This document shows positions 1 to 9,032 of a stretch of DNA of 64,000 nucleotides, in pieces. The number at the start of each line of letters is the position of its first letter. Positions within the stretch are counted from its first letter, which is position 1. The stretch is from assembly GCF_047470865.1 (NCBI RefSeq), contig NZ_JAZDRH010000003.1, positions 62,001-126,000 on the forward strand. Direction: 5' to 3'. The DNA is from JAZDRH01 sp047470865 (GTDB lineage Bacteria > Pseudomonadota > Gammaproteobacteria > Pseudomonadales > Pseudomonadaceae). The translations under genes and the position numbers were made by a program. A model generated the notes under the pieces. The model ran no database searches and was not told where the DNA came from. It worked only from the letters and a program-made list of their open reading frames with translations.

Positions 1-81
1 GCACCTTACCCTGTAAATCCTGACGAAAAGCTCTTAGCTTACGCTAGGGAGCGAAACTGGCCTGTTCTGGCATGGAGCTAG

Positions 82-99
82 CTGTCATTTAATTGTCAT
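82..99 (+). promoter_or_regulatory. Pho box (PhoB site) upstream of phoA
   Basis: Two direct 7-mers, CTGTCAT and TTGTCAT, are separated by 4 bases and match 16 of 18 positions of the Pho box consensus CTGTCATAWAWCTGTCAY. It lies about 50 bp upstream of an alkaline phosphatase start, where PhoB normally replaces a -35 element. Induction under phosphate starvation is inferred from this. Confidence 0.85.
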
Positions 100-150
100 T
101 AATTACTCTTAAGCTTTAGTTATCAACAAACCAAGCTGCGGAGCAGTGAT

Positions 151-1575
151 ATGAAAAAACAACTAATCACCTTAACTTTTAGTGCGCTAACCTTAGCATT
201 AGCTGCAGCATCTGCTCAGGCAGATCCTAAGCAAGCACAAGCACTGTTGATGGATCGCGGTGCTAAAGGTGATATTACTCAATTTGCTGGCGCTCAACGT
301 CGTGCAGGCGATGTGACAGAGGCACTAAAAGCGTCCTTAAGCAACACCAAAGCAAAGAACGTTATCTTGCTAATTGGCGATGGCATGGGTGACTCTGAAA
401 TTACTATTGCACGTAACTATGCAGAAGGTGCAGGTGGCTACTTCAAAGGTATTGATAGTTTGCCTATCACTGGCCAATACACGCATTATGCATTGAATAA
501 AGAGACGAAAAAGCCAGATTATGTAACAGATTCTGCAGCCTCAGCTACAGCTTGGGCCTCAGGCGTGAAAACTTACAATGGTGCGCTAGGTGTTGATGTG
601 CACGGTAAACCGCATAAAACTATTCTTGAGCTAGCCAAAAGTGCGGGCAAAGCAACAGGTAATGTAACCACGGCAGAAATTCAAGATGCAACGCCAGCCG
701 CCTTGGCTTCTCATATTAATTACCGTAAGTGCTATGGCCCTACTGTTACAACTGATCGCTGTGCTGATTTTGCATTAGAAAATGGTGGTTTAGGTTCTAT
801 TACCGAGCAGTTTATTAACACCCGAGCAGACATCACATTAGGCGGTGGAGCTAAGACCTTTAGTGAAAAAGCTAAGGCAGGTCAGTGGAAAGATAAGACA
901 CTCATGGAACAAGCTAAGGAAAGAGGCTATCAAGTAGTTACTGACACTAAACAGCTGCACAATTTAACGTTAGCAAACCAAAAACAACCTGTTATTGGGC
1001 TTTTTGCCGAGGGCAACATGCCTATTCGCTGGTTAGGTCCGCAGGCTAAGTACAAAGGCAGTACTGAAAAAGCTATCACTTGTAAAGTGAATGACAAACG
1101 TACAGCAGATATTCCAACGCTGGCTCAGATGACAGAAAAAGCCATTGAACTGTTAGCTGTGAACCCTAATGGGTTTTTCTTACAAGTAGAAGGCGCTTCT
1201 ATTGATAAGCAAAACCATGCGGCTAATCCGTGTGGACAAATTGGCGAGACAGTTGATCTTGATGAAGCGGTGCAAGTAGCCATGGATTTTGCGAAAAAAC
1301 ATGGTGATACCCTAGTCATAGTAACAGCTGACCATGCACATTCTAGCCAAATCCTAGAACCTAATGCACAAGCGCCTGGTTTAACACAGATGTTGATTAC
1401 CAAAGATGGTGCGCCCATGCTAATCAGCTATGGTAACTCAGAAACGGAAGACCAAGGTCACACAGGTACTCAACTACGTATCGCCGCCTATGGTCCTTGG
1501 GCAGGCAACGTAACAGGTTTAACAGACCAAACTGATCTGTTTTTCTTAATGCGTGATGCAATGGGCTTAAAGTAA
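151..1575 (+). CDS. phoA: Alkaline phosphatase PhoA
   Basis: Periplasmic phosphomonoesterase that releases phosphate from organic esters. The 474-aa protein is close in length to E. coli PhoA. It has a Sec signal peptide (about residues 1-24, ending ASAQA). The metal site GDGMGD is near residues 76-81, and the nucleophile sits in [10 protein letters not shown] (Ser128). [10 protein letters not shown] carries the Glu, Asp and His metal ligands, followed by TADHAH and GHTG. All catalytic elements are present. A Pho box upstream and a hairpin terminator downstream make it a single-gene PhoB-regulated unit. Start: ATG with a GGAG element about 8 bases upstream. Confidence 0.95.
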   Translation: MKKQLITLTFSALTLALAAASAQADPKQAQALLMDRGAKGDITQFAGAQRRAGDVTEALKASLSNTKAKNVILLIGDGMGDSEITIARNYAEGAGGYFKGIDSLPITGQYTHYALNKETKKPDYVTDSAASATAWASGVKTYNGALGVDVHGKPHKTILELAKSAGKATGNVTTAEIQDATPAALASHINYRKCYGPTVTTDRCADFALENGGLGSITEQFINTRADITLGGGAKTFSEKAKAGQWKDKTLMEQAKERGYQVVTDTKQLHNLTLANQKQPVIGLFAEGNMPIRWLGPQAKYKGSTEKAITCKVNDKRTADIPTLAQMTEKAIELLAVNPNGFFLQVEGASIDKQNHAANPCGQIGETVDLDEAVQVAMDFAKKHGDTLVIVTADHAHSSQILEPNAQAPGLTQMLITKDGAPMLISYGNSETEDQGHTGTQLRIAAYGPWAGNVTGLTDQTDLFFLMRDAMGLK

Positions 1576-1605
1576 TTTAAGCTTTTATACAAAGCGTATT
1601 AAACT

Positions 1606-1639
1606 AAGCTGCTCTAGCTGATGCTGAGCAGCTTTTTTT
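1606..1639 (+). terminator. Rho-independent terminator after phoA
   Basis: A 9-bp perfect stem, AAGCTGCTC (1606-1614) with GAGCAGCTT (1626-1634), runs into seven T residues. It ends the phoA transcript. Confidence 0.85.
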
Positions 1640-1653
1640 ATGGGCGTTAATTA

Positions 1654-2064
1654 ATGACAGAAAACGAAATAATAGGCTTAGTTGTACTTATTCCAGCGCT
1701 TTATTTAGCTATTCGTAGTTATCGAGGAATGGCCGCTAATGATAAAAACGAGAAAGGTTTTCGGCAAAAATTTGCACGAGATTATCAGGCCCTAGTTGCA
1801 GCTTTAGCTTGCTTTAAGCAACAAGGACTAACAGAGTCTGTACAAAATCAAATTATTGATGCATGCATGGCCTTAGAAACTAGCCTTGAGCGTGAGTTTG
1901 GCGTTCAGCCTCATCCAGATGCTTGGATAAAACGTATTCCAGCATAGTTACGTAAAGATAATCTAAGCTTTGAATTACAGCGCCAACTAGAAGAAGCCTA
2001 TACCTATCTTCATGATGTGCCTGAGTACATGCTCAGCCGTAAGTTACGTCGTTTATTTGAATAA
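1654..2064 (+). pseudogene. Small membrane-anchored protein gene interrupted by an in-frame TAG
   Basis: The first 97 codons encode a protein with one N-terminal membrane segment (about residues 6-21) and a helical soluble part. TAG at 1945-1947 ends it. The same frame then stays open for 38 more codons of ordinary composition (ending KLRRLFE) to TAA at 2062-2064. The tail reads as a natural amphipathic helix, so the intact gene was probably about 136 codons long. A nonsense mutation, a sequencing error, or a genuinely shorter protein are all possible. The family is not recognised. Start: ATG just after the phoA terminator, with no strong ribosome site. Confidence 0.55.
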
Positions 2065-2131
2065 TCAATTTCCTTTTACCTATTAAGGCAACTACAACCT
2101 TAGGCTAAAAATTTGCCAAGCAACTATTTCG

Positions 2132-2158
2132 CATACAAAATAAAAATTATTTCGTATG
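2132..2158. promoter_or_regulatory. Possible TetR-type half-sites upstream of the hydrolase-MarR pair
   Basis: CATAC (2132-2136) and CGTATG (2153-2158) form an interrupted inverted repeat just upstream of the hydrolase start. The same half-site words form the operator at 4061-4075 beside the TetR gene 1.9 kb away, so that TetR may also bind here. The arms are spaced more widely than in the strong operator, so this is tentative. Confidence 0.4.
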
Positions 2159-2168
2159 GGAATTAAGA

Positions 2169-3029
2169 ATGCAACCTATCACTATTAGTTGTGCTGATGG
2201 CTTAACACTAAGAGCACATTTATTTAAAACACAACAGCAAAAACTAAAAGGCGTTGTGCAATTGAACCCTGCCACAGGCGTTCCTGAAAGGCTTTATTAT
2301 GATTTTGCTCAAGCTTTGTCAGAGCAAGGTTATGATGTGCTGACCTATAATTACCGTGGAGTAAGCAGCCACAAGCAAGACAGTAAAAAGGTGCGAGCGG
2401 GCTTTACTACTTGGGCTGATCTGGATGTGGAGGCTGTCACTGAATATCTTGCTCAACACTATCCTCACCTACCCCACTTTGCTGTTGGTCATAGTTTTGG
2501 CGGACATGCGATAGGACTGTGCAAGAGTACGCGGTATCTTACAGCGGCTATTCTTATTAGCTCACATACAGGCTGTATTCGTTTCATTCGGCCGTTGTCT
2601 GAATGGTTAAAAGCAGCATTGATGTTAAAACTGATAGGACCTGTGAGCAGCTGGCTATGTGGGTATTTTCCAGGTAAAGCGTTGAAGTTTGGAGAAAATA
2701 TGCCAGCACAGGTTATGTATGAATGGTATAGATGGACTAGTATGCCAAACTACTTTTTTGATGATGCTTCAGTGCAGGCTGTATCGCGCTTTGCGCAACA
2801 GCAGTTACCTATTCTATCTATAGGCTTTGCAGATGACCCTTGGGCGCCAAGTGAGGCTATTGATTTATTAGCCAAGTACTTTGTAAATAGCCCAGTAGAG
2901 CGGCGCCAGTTTCAGCCTAGTGATAGCAATTATCAAGCTATTGGGCACATTAATTTTTTCCGAAAACGCCATGAACACAGCTTATGGCCATTTATTTACC
3001 GTTGGCTGGAGCAGCAAAACGCAAAATGA
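2169..3029 (+). CDS. Alpha/beta-fold hydrolase
   Basis: A 286-aa cytosolic alpha/beta hydrolase. The nucleophile elbow GHSFGG is near residue 114. The N-terminal strand-oxyanion region contains LNPATGVPERLYYDF, and a conserved GHINFF near the C-terminus carries the likely catalytic His. The substrate cannot be told from sequence; proteins of this shape are usually annotated as serine esterases or aminopeptidases. The stop codon overlaps the ATG of the MarR gene (ATGA), so the two are translationally coupled. CATAC/CGTATG half-sites just upstream suggest shared control with the TetR-MFS locus. Confidence 0.75.
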   Translation: MQPITISCADGLTLRAHLFKTQQQKLKGVVQLNPATGVPERLYYDFAQALSEQGYDVLTYNYRGVSSHKQDSKKVRAGFTTWADLDVEAVTEYLAQHYPHLPHFAVGHSFGGHAIGLCKSTRYLTAAILISSHTGCIRFIRPLSEWLKAALMLKLIGPVSSWLCGYFPGKALKFGENMPAQVMYEWYRWTSMPNYFFDDASVQAVSRFAQQQLPILSIGFADDPWAPSEAIDLLAKYFVNSPVERRQFQPSDSNYQAIGHINFFRKRHEHSLWPFIYRWLEQQNAK

Positions 3030-3442
3030 GTTTTGATAAACGATATATATTTTTATTATCTAATGCGCATAAATCATTACAGCGGTATTTAGATCGGCAG
3101 ATAGAAGCTAGTCAACTAAGTGCAGTTCAAGCTGGCGTGTTATTTGTTCTGGAAAAACAACAGGGGTTGTTAATTGGTGAGTTAGCACAGCGTTTAAATT
3201 TGGCGCCCTCAGCCATGACAGGTTTGGCAGATAGAATGATTAAACTCAAGCTGATCAGCCGCCAAGTGGACGCGCAAGATAAACGTAGCCAGCGTGTTTA
3301 CTTAACAGATCAAGGGCTACAGGCGAGTAAACAGGCACAACAGCTACTGGTGCCAATCAACCAGCAGCTGACAAAGGGTTTTAGTGCAGAAGAAATGCAA
3401 GTTGTGAGTCGTTGGCTACAGCATATACAACGAAATTTTTAA
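3026..3442 (+). CDS. MarR-family transcriptional regulator
   Basis: A 138-aa winged-helix regulator. Residues about 30-95 contain the MarR helix-turn-helix (GELAQRLNLAPSAMTGLADR) and the wing motif DKRSQRVYLTDQG. I place the start at ATG 3026, which overlaps the upstream TGA, rather than at the in-frame ATG at 2984 inside the hydrolase gene. The protein then begins MSFDKRY, the usual MarR N-terminus. Its targets are unknown; the hydrolase co-transcribed with it is the obvious candidate. It converges on the TetR gene with a few bases of overlap. Confidence 0.8.
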   Translation: MSFDKRYIFLLSNAHKSLQRYLDRQIEASQLSAVQAGVLFVLEKQQGLLIGELAQRLNLAPSAMTGLADRMIKLKLISRQVDAQDKRSQRVYLTDQGLQASKQAQQLLVPINQQLTKGFSAEEMQVVSRWLQHIQRNF

Positions 3443-4017
3443 TCTAAGCCTGATAGCAAAGTAAGCATGGCTTGCTCTGCTTGGGCTAAAGCTGTTTTAG
3501 TTTGCTTAGACTGTGCAACCCATAGTGCCCCTTGCTCTAAAGCACCTAAGAGCATTTGCGCTAGAGCTGGGGTGGGAGTGGCTTGAATAAGTTTGGCCTC
3601 GATTAATTCTTCTAATAGATGCTGCATAGTTAATACGCATTGACTGTCAGCTAAATGGCTGTGCCCCAGCACCGTTCGGGCATCTAATAACACTATACGT
3701 TGCACTTGAGGCTGTTGTACTAGTTTGAGGTAAACTAGACAACGTTGTACGAAGGCTTCCCACTTATCTGCAGTATTTTGGCTGATAGCAGCTAACTGCG
3801 TATCTATTTCTTGATCAATCTGGCGCACTACCGCTGCGAGCAGCCCTTTTTTATCACCAAAATGATGGTAGAGCGCGCCACGTGTTAAACCAACATTAGC
3901 AGTAAGCTCATCCATGGCAGTATTGGCAAAGCCTTTCTCAGTAAAGGCTTGGCGTGCAGCATGTAGCAGTTTGCTGCGGGTTTCCTCGCTCATTTGATTA
4001 TGTGTTTGCTTAGTCAT
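3439..4017 (-). CDS. TetR/AcrR-family repressor
   Basis: A 192-aa protein. The N-terminal DNA-binding domain (about residues 12-58) has the motifs AFTEKGFANTAMDEL and GLTRGALYHHFGDKKGL, typical of AcrR-type TetR repressors. The C-terminal ligand domain is unassigned. It is divergent from an MFS transporter gene, and the 105-bp spacer contains two palindromic sites overlapping the MFS promoter. Repression of the transporter and of itself, relieved by a small ligand, is the likely arrangement. Confidence 0.88.
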   Translation of the reverse strand: MTKQTHNQMSEETRSKLLHAARQAFTEKGFANTAMDELTANVGLTRGALYHHFGDKKGLLAAVVRQIDQEIDTQLAAISQNTADKWEAFVQRCLVYLKLVQQPQVQRIVLLDARTVLGHSHLADSQCVLTMQHLLEELIEAKLIQATPTPALAQMLLGALEQGALWVAQSKQTKTALAQAEQAMLTLLSGLD

Positions 4018-4030
4018 AGTTGCTTTTTAA

Positions 4031-4075
4031 TTGACATACGGAGTGTATTTAAATATATTGCATACGCTTCGTATG
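4031..4075 (+). promoter_or_regulatory. MFS promoter with overlapping TetR operators
   Basis: TTGACA (4031-4036), a 17-base spacer and TATATT (4054-4059) form a near-consensus sigma70 promoter reading towards the MFS gene. A perfect inverted repeat CATACG-CTT-CGTATG (4061-4075) covers the expected start of transcription. A weaker copy, CATACG-GAG-TGTAT (4035-4048), covers the spacer. Placement over a strong promoter is what a TetR repressor site should look like. Confidence 0.75.
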
Positions 4076-4122
4076 TATTCTATGGATATGTTATAAAAAT
4101 GCTAGGTTTATGAGTAAAAAAT

Positions 4123-5295
4123 ATGATGAGTGCTTATCAAGCCTTATTTGCGGCTAAAGGTAGCTTAGCTTTTAGTGTTACTGCTTTTATTGGGCGATTA
4201 CCTATTGCCATGACGGCCATTGGAATTATTACTATGCTGGCGCTACTTTACGATGACTATGCATTAGCAGGAGCGGTAGCCGCGAGCTTTACCTTGAGCA
4301 ATGCACTGTTAAGCCCACAGATCGCGCGTCAAGTCGATCGTTTAGGGCAGTCTAAAGTATTGCCTGTAGCAGCTATTGTTAGTGTTTCAGGGCTGGCGAT
4401 ACTCTTAACGGCTAGTTATCTTAATGCGAGTTATTATTGGTTGTTTGTGGGTGCTGTAGTAGCAGGCTGTATGCCAAGTCTTTCAGCTATGGTTAGGGCA
4501 AGATGGACGGCACTTTATCGAGGCCAGGAACAGTTAAGTACGGCCTTTGCTTTTGAGTCAGTAATAGATGAAGTGACTTTTATTGCAGGCCCACCCATTT
4601 CTGTAGGCTTCTGTGTGATGCTCTTTCCTTTAGCTGGGCCTCTATTAGCAGGTATTTTCTTATTAGTCGGGGTGTTTTTGTTTGTTGCGCAAAAGTCAAC
4701 AGAACCTGTTCCTATACAGGTAGCTACAACACAACAACGCAGTGTAATTTGGCAATCCAATATTCAAGTGCTAGCACTTTTATTGCTATGTATGGGCGTT
4801 ATTGTAGGTACTATTGATGTGGCCAGTGTCGCCTTTGCTAAGACCCAAGATCAGGCAGGATATGCCAGTCTGGTGTTATCAACTTATGCAGTTAGTTCAT
4901 GTGTAGCAGGTTTAGTCTTTGGTACCTTACACTTGCAAACACCTTTAGCTAAGCTGCTTGTGTATGCTGGCATAGCAACAGCCGTAAGCTGTATACCACT
5001 TTTGTTTGTCAGTAGTGTTTTAGGCTTGATTTTGTGCGTGTTATGGGCGGGTTGTTTTTTTGCACCTAGCATGATTATTGCCATGTCCTTAGTGGAGCAG
5101 CGTGTTGCCTCTGAGCGTTTAACTGAAGCGCTGACATGGCTGTTATCAGGTTTGAGTATTGGCGTAGCGGCAGGTGCAGCGGGTGCTGGGCAAGTTATAG
5201 ACAGCTACGGCGTAGCCAATGCATTCTGGGTTGCTATCGCCGCCGCAAGCGTTATTTTGCTGGTGGTAACCTTAGGTTATCGCAGCGTGCGGTAA
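4123..5295 (+). CDS. Major facilitator superfamily transporter
   Basis: A 390-aa inner-membrane protein with about twelve hydrophobic segments in two halves, typical of MFS drug or metabolite exporters. A charged loop follows the second helix (QIARQVDRLGQSK), in the place of the MFS motif A. The substrate is unknown. Control by the divergent TetR gene favours efflux of the compound that the repressor senses. Two adjacent ATG codons (4123 and 4126) could both serve as start. The gene is monocistronic and converges on the gene at 5297. Confidence 0.82.
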   Translation: MMSAYQALFAAKGSLAFSVTAFIGRLPIAMTAIGIITMLALLYDDYALAGAVAASFTLSNALLSPQIARQVDRLGQSKVLPVAAIVSVSGLAILLTASYLNASYYWLFVGAVVAGCMPSLSAMVRARWTALYRGQEQLSTAFAFESVIDEVTFIAGPPISVGFCVMLFPLAGPLLAGIFLLVGVFLFVAQKSTEPVPIQVATTQQRSVIWQSNIQVLALLLLCMGVIVGTIDVASVAFAKTQDQAGYASLVLSTYAVSSCVAGLVFGTLHLQTPLAKLLVYAGIATAVSCIPLLFVSSVLGLILCVLWAGCFFAPSMIIAMSLVEQRVASERLTEALTWLLSGLSIGVAAGAAGAGQVIDSYGVANAFWVAIAAASVILLVVTLGYRSVR

Positions 5296-5296
5296 A

Positions 5297-5788
5297 TTAT
5301 TTTTCAACCAAACGCTGGTCGTTGCTCGGTTGATAAAAGCTCAGTTGGTAATCTAGCAAATCTAAATCAGGCTCATCACCATTGAAGAAAACATCAAACT
5401 CTCTGTCAGGAAACGCCAGTTGCAAATGTGCTTGATAGCAACGTTGTAAGGCTTTTCCTAAATGAGCAATTTGCAGGTAAGTTATGTTTTCTTGAATATC
5501 ATCTCGGGGAAATAAATCGAGAATATGCACATGATTGATTACAGCTTCAATTTGCGAATAGTAGGTCACACTGCTAGCAGTCTTCCAGCTATTAAAGTTC
5601 TCTATGTTTAACTGCTGTTGATGTAACACACAGCCTTCATGTTCTATAAACGTGGGGCAAAAAAGCTCAGCATAAGCAATAGCCAGCGACATTGAACCAA
5701 CGCCGCCTAACCAATCAGCAATGGAAAACTCAGGGCCGTTTAACGCTTGCCATTGAGCAATTTCAGGTACAAGCAGTTTGTTATCCAT
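5297..5788 (-). CDS. Hypothetical protein
   Basis: A 163-aa soluble, acidic protein with no signal peptide or membrane segment. Features seen are DWLGGVGSM near residues 25-33, two cysteines in the middle, and an acidic stretch GDEPDLDLLDY near the end. I do not recognise the family. It lies downstream of the sodium-dependent transporter on the same strand, but a strong terminator separates them, so it probably has its own promoter. Confidence 0.6.
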   Translation of the reverse strand: MDNKLLVPEIAQWQALNGPEFSIADWLGGVGSMSLAIAYAELFCPTFIEHEGCVLHQQQLNIENFNSWKTASSVTYYSQIEAVINHVHILDLFPRDDIQENITYLQIAHLGKALQRCYQAHLQLAFPDREFDVFFNGDEPDLDLLDYQLSFYQPSNDQRLVEK

Positions 5789-5800
5789 AGTCGCACCAAT

Positions 5801-5830
5801 AAAAAAAAGCTGAAGCAGGAACTTCAGCCT
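5801..5830 (-). terminator. Terminator of the sodium-dependent transporter gene
   Basis: Read on the minus strand, a stem GCTGAAG/CTTCAGC with a 6-base loop is followed by eight T residues, directly after the stop at 5836. Confidence 0.85.
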
Positions 5831-5835
5831 TAGAG

Positions 5836-7206
5836 TTAAATGAGGTTATATAAAAACACAACTAAAATACCCAGCGGAGTAAGGTAACGCAGTACAAACA
5901 TAAAAATCTTAAAGGGTAGGTTAAATAAACCCAAGTCTTCAGGTAAGCCTTTGCGGGGTAAATACCAGCCAGCAAAAATAGCAATGGCTAAGCCGCCTAA
6001 AGGCATCATTAAGTTAGAGACAAAAAAGTCGACTAAATCGAAAAAGGTTTTCTTTTCGAAAATACTGATAAAACTGAGTGGATAGGCTTGTGACCAGAGG
6101 TTGAATGAGAGTACAGAACCTAAACCAATAAACCAAATAACCACACCGCCCAGTAAGGTGCTTTTGGCGCGGCTTAAACCTTTACTTTCTTCTAGCCATT
6201 CAGAAACAGGCTCTATCATTGACATGGCTGAAGTGAGTGCAGCAATAAAGAGCAGAGCAAAAAAAGCGGTGCCAAAGAGTAAGCCCCCCGTCATATTGCC
6301 GAAGGCTAACGGCAAGGTTACAAAAATCAATCCAGGACCTGCACTTGGCTCAAGGTTATTAGCAAAAACTAATGGAAAAATAGCTAAACCAGCGAGTAAT
6401 GCCATGGATGTATCCAAAATCGCAATGCTAAATGCTGTGCGGGCAATGCTGATATTTTTCGGTAGATAAGAGCCATAGGCCATAATGACGCCAATACCAA
6501 TGCTCAGTGTAAAAGCCGCGTGCCCTAATGCCGCCAGAAAACCCTCGGTAGTGATTTTACTAAAGTCAGGATAAAACAGAAATTTAACGCCCTCGGTAAA
6601 CTTACCCGTTGTCATGGCATAACCGACCATGACGAGCAAGAGTACAAAGAGCATCGGCATAAGCAGTTTCACAGCTTTTTCTACACCTGCATGAATGCCT
6701 CTAGCTACAATAAAGATAACCAGCAACATAAAGATGCTATGCCACAGTAAAATGTCGCCCGTACTCGCTAGAAAATTGTTAAATTGAGAACTTGTAACCT
6801 CTGGTGTAGAGCTGGTAAATACACCGGATGCCATTTTAATAATATAGGCCATTGACCAGCCGCCAATCACGGCATAAAACGACAAAACCAAACAGGATGC
6901 TGCAATACCATTCCAACCCACTAGCCGCCAAGCTTTGCTTAAACCCTGTTGTTCAGTGAGTTCTTGCATAGTCGCTACAGGGTTTTTTCCACCACGACGG
7001 CCAACTACAATTTCTGCAATTAAGACAGGTACGCCAACAATGGCAATACAAAGTAAATAAATTAAAACAAAGGCCCCACCACCGTTTTCACCAGTAATGT
7101 AGGGAAATTTCCAGATATTGCCTAGGCCAACAGCCGAGCCTGTGGCAGCAAGAATAAAAGCTAATCTGGAGCTCCAGAGCTTAGGGTGAATAGGTGCTTG
7201 ACTCAT
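5836..7206 (-). CDS. Sodium-dependent transporter, NSS/SNF family
   Basis: A 456-aa inner-membrane symporter of the neurotransmitter:sodium symporter family (LeuT fold). The N-terminus has the sodium-site motif ATGSAVGLGNIWKFPY, and a dozen hydrophobic segments follow. Bacterial members usually import amino acids, but the substrate here is unknown. The frame stays open for 56 codons further upstream. I choose ATG 7206 because AGGAGA lies about 11 bases before it and the protein then begins MSQAPIHPKLWSSR, as family members do. Confidence 0.85.
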   Translation of the reverse strand: MSQAPIHPKLWSSRLAFILAATGSAVGLGNIWKFPYITGENGGGAFVLIYLLCIAIVGVPVLIAEIVVGRRGGKNPVATMQELTEQQGLSKAWRLVGWNGIAASCLVLSFYAVIGGWSMAYIIKMASGVFTSSTPEVTSSQFNNFLASTGDILLWHSIFMLLVIFIVARGIHAGVEKAVKLLMPMLFVLLLVMVGYAMTTGKFTEGVKFLFYPDFSKITTEGFLAALGHAAFTLSIGIGVIMAYGSYLPKNISIARTAFSIAILDTSMALLAGLAIFPLVFANNLEPSAGPGLIFVTLPLAFGNMTGGLLFGTAFFALLFIAALTSAMSMIEPVSEWLEESKGLSRAKSTLLGGVVIWFIGLGSVLSFNLWSQAYPLSFISIFEKKTFFDLVDFFVSNLMMPLGGLAIAIFAGWYLPRKGLPEDLGLFNLPFKIFMFVLRYLTPLGILVVFLYNLI

Positions 7207-7525
7207 GAATACATATCTCCTTTTCTCTATTGTCGTGAAAAATGGAAGATAGTTAAAGTAAAAGCGCGTTAATTCACAGAAATAGCCTAATAAAGAGTTT
7301 CTTTGACTAACTATTGGCATAGTAGACGAGGGTGAAACCTTAATAAAAAGCCTATTGGGTGAGTCGTTTTTCATTAAGGTTGCATTTGCATAAAATAACT
7401 CTGTATGAAGATTAAAAAAGACTAAGACTAATGGCGATTTTTAGTGTACAAAAAGCTTGGATACTATCAAGTCACAAAAACCTGACGCTAATGTCGCTGA
7501 TCTTAACCAGCATGGAAGAAATGCA
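7207..7525. other. Divergent intergenic region (319 bp)
   Basis: This spacer lies between the NSS transporter and the TRAP operon, which diverge from it. No gene is supported: the upstream extensions of both neighbours lack ribosome sites and have atypical peptide composition. It presumably holds two promoters, but I could not identify them with confidence. Confidence 0.4.
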
Positions 7526-8557
7526 ATGACTAAACTAAAAACTACATTTTCACTGAGCGCTGTGTGCTTATCATTAGTGTTGGTAGGATGCTCTAACGAA
7601 GATAATGCGCCAGCTAGCAGCGCGCCAAAAGCAAGCGCTAATAGTGCTAGCGCTCCTGCTGCACCAGCGGCAGACAACAAGTTACAAACCCGCTTTGTCA
7701 CTATTGCAACAGGGGGTGCTTCTGGTCCCTATAATATTATTGCTACTACCATGGGTGAAATTTATAACAAAACCTATGGTGTTAACTCTAAAACTCAAAC
7801 CACGGGCGCATCTGTTGAAAATATCAACTTGATGAATCAAAAGAAAGTGGAAATGGCCTTTGTGATGAGTGATGTGCTCAGCGATGCATTAAATGGTACT
7901 AACAGTTTTAAAAATAAAATTGAAAACGTACAACAGGTTGCAGCGCTATACCCTAACTATGTGCAGGTGGTGACTTCTAAACGCTCAGGCATTAAAACCT
8001 TAGCTGACCTTCGTGGTAAACGCGTAGCAGTAGGCGCACAAAACTCAGGTGTAGAAGTTAATGCGCGCAACCTATTACAAGGCCATGGCATTAGTTACAA
8101 AGATATCAAAGTTGATTACTTAGGCTATGCAGAAGCCGCTGACGCTTTAAAAGGCGGCAAGTTAGATGCAGCCTTCCTCACCAGTGGTTTACCAAACGCT
8201 TCGTTAATGGAGTTAGAACAAGGCTTTGACTTGCAGCTCGTGTCTATTTTGCCTGAGAACATTGCTCAAATCGCGAAAGATCAAAGCTACTTTATCTCCA
8301 TGGAAATTCCAGCAAATACCTATGGCAATGCAGAAGCTGTGCCTACCGCAGCTATCATGAACGCTTTAGTAATTCGCTCTGATTTAAGCGAAGCCGATGG
8401 TTATAAACTCACTAAAACGTTCTTTGATAACTTGCAATCGCTACGTACTTCGCATCAAGCAATGAATGATGTATCGCTTGAACACGCACAAAAAGGTTTA
8501 GTTGCGCCTTTGCATCCAGGTGCGCAGAAGTTCTATGCCGAGCAAGCCGGTAAATAG
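7526..8557 (+). CDS. TAXI-family TRAP transporter solute-binding lipoprotein
   Basis: A 343-aa protein with a lipoprotein signal (LSLVLVGC, Cys near residue 19), an Ala/Ser/Pro-rich linker, and then a periplasmic binding domain beginning FVTIATGGASGPYNIIATTM, the signature start of TAXI proteins. DLRGKRVAVGAQNSG is the conserved middle motif. It should capture an organic acid, possibly a dicarboxylate or glutamate type, for the permease downstream. The start is ATG 7526 after GGAAGAA; the longer upstream frame would bury the signal peptide. It is the first gene of a three-gene overlapping operon. Confidence 0.88.
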   Translation: MTKLKTTFSLSAVCLSLVLVGCSNEDNAPASSAPKASANSASAPAAPAADNKLQTRFVTIATGGASGPYNIIATTMGEIYNKTYGVNSKTQTTGASVENINLMNQKKVEMAFVMSDVLSDALNGTNSFKNKIENVQQVAALYPNYVQVVTSKRSGIKTLADLRGKRVAVGAQNSGVEVNARNLLQGHGISYKDIKVDYLGYAEAADALKGGKLDAAFLTSGLPNASLMELEQGFDLQLVSILPENIAQIAKDQSYFISMEIPANTYGNAEAVPTAAIMNALVIRSDLSEADGYKLTKTFFDNLQSLRTSHQAMNDVSLEHAQKGLVAPLHPGAQKFYAEQAGK

Positions 8558-9032
8558 GTATTTTTTGCTAGGGCTAAGTGCACTTATTGTGCTTAGCCTT
8601 AGTTATGCATTATCTACACAATCTGTGTTCGAATTTCGTTCTGTTTCAAGCCTCTGTTATTTGTCACAACAAGACTTTACCTTGCAATGGATACATTCAG
8701 TGGAAAAAGAAGCATGGCGAGAGCACTATCAGCAGCAAAACAACCAACTTGTATTGACGGATACAGCTTTCAAAACCTTTGGTGCAGGTACGCCTAGTAT
8801 GGGGACTGTTTTACCAAGCCAGGATGGCTGGATACATTATCAAGTAATGCGTAAATTGCCGCAGCTAAATTGGATTGTTTCGAATAATGTGCAATCAAGC
8901 GTACTGAGTAATAAAGGAATATGGCCGCTTTATCAGCAGCTAACTGACTACTCAGAAGTGAATATTAAGGTAGTGAAACTACCTCGTTGGCAATACTTTA
9001 CGCAGGAATCCTGTGATGACTACTTCAAATAG
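8535..9032 (+). CDS. DUF1850 domain protein of the TRAP operon
   Basis: A 165-aa protein with one N-terminal membrane segment (residues about 8-26) and an extracytoplasmic domain. The conserved FTLQWIHSVEKEAWREHY stretch and the GAGTPSMG motif mark DUF1850. Members are found almost only between TAXI binding proteins and fused TRAP permeases, and their role is not established. The start ATG 8535 lies inside the preceding gene (23-bp overlap), and its end overlaps the permease start, so all three are coupled. Confidence 0.78.
   Translation: MPSKPVNRYFLLGLSALIVLSLSYALSTQSVFEFRSVSSLCYLSQQDFTLQWIHSVEKEAWREHYQQQNNQLVLTDTAFKTFGAGTPSMGTVLPSQDGWIHYQVMRKLPQLNWIVSNNVQSSVLSNKGIWPLYQQLTDYSEVNIKVVKLPRWQYFTQESCDDYFK

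Noticed and set aside
1945..1947. Recoding of TAG as a sense codon
   Set aside because: The two other lesions in the window involve TAA, and genes here use ordinary stops, so mutation is simpler than recoding.
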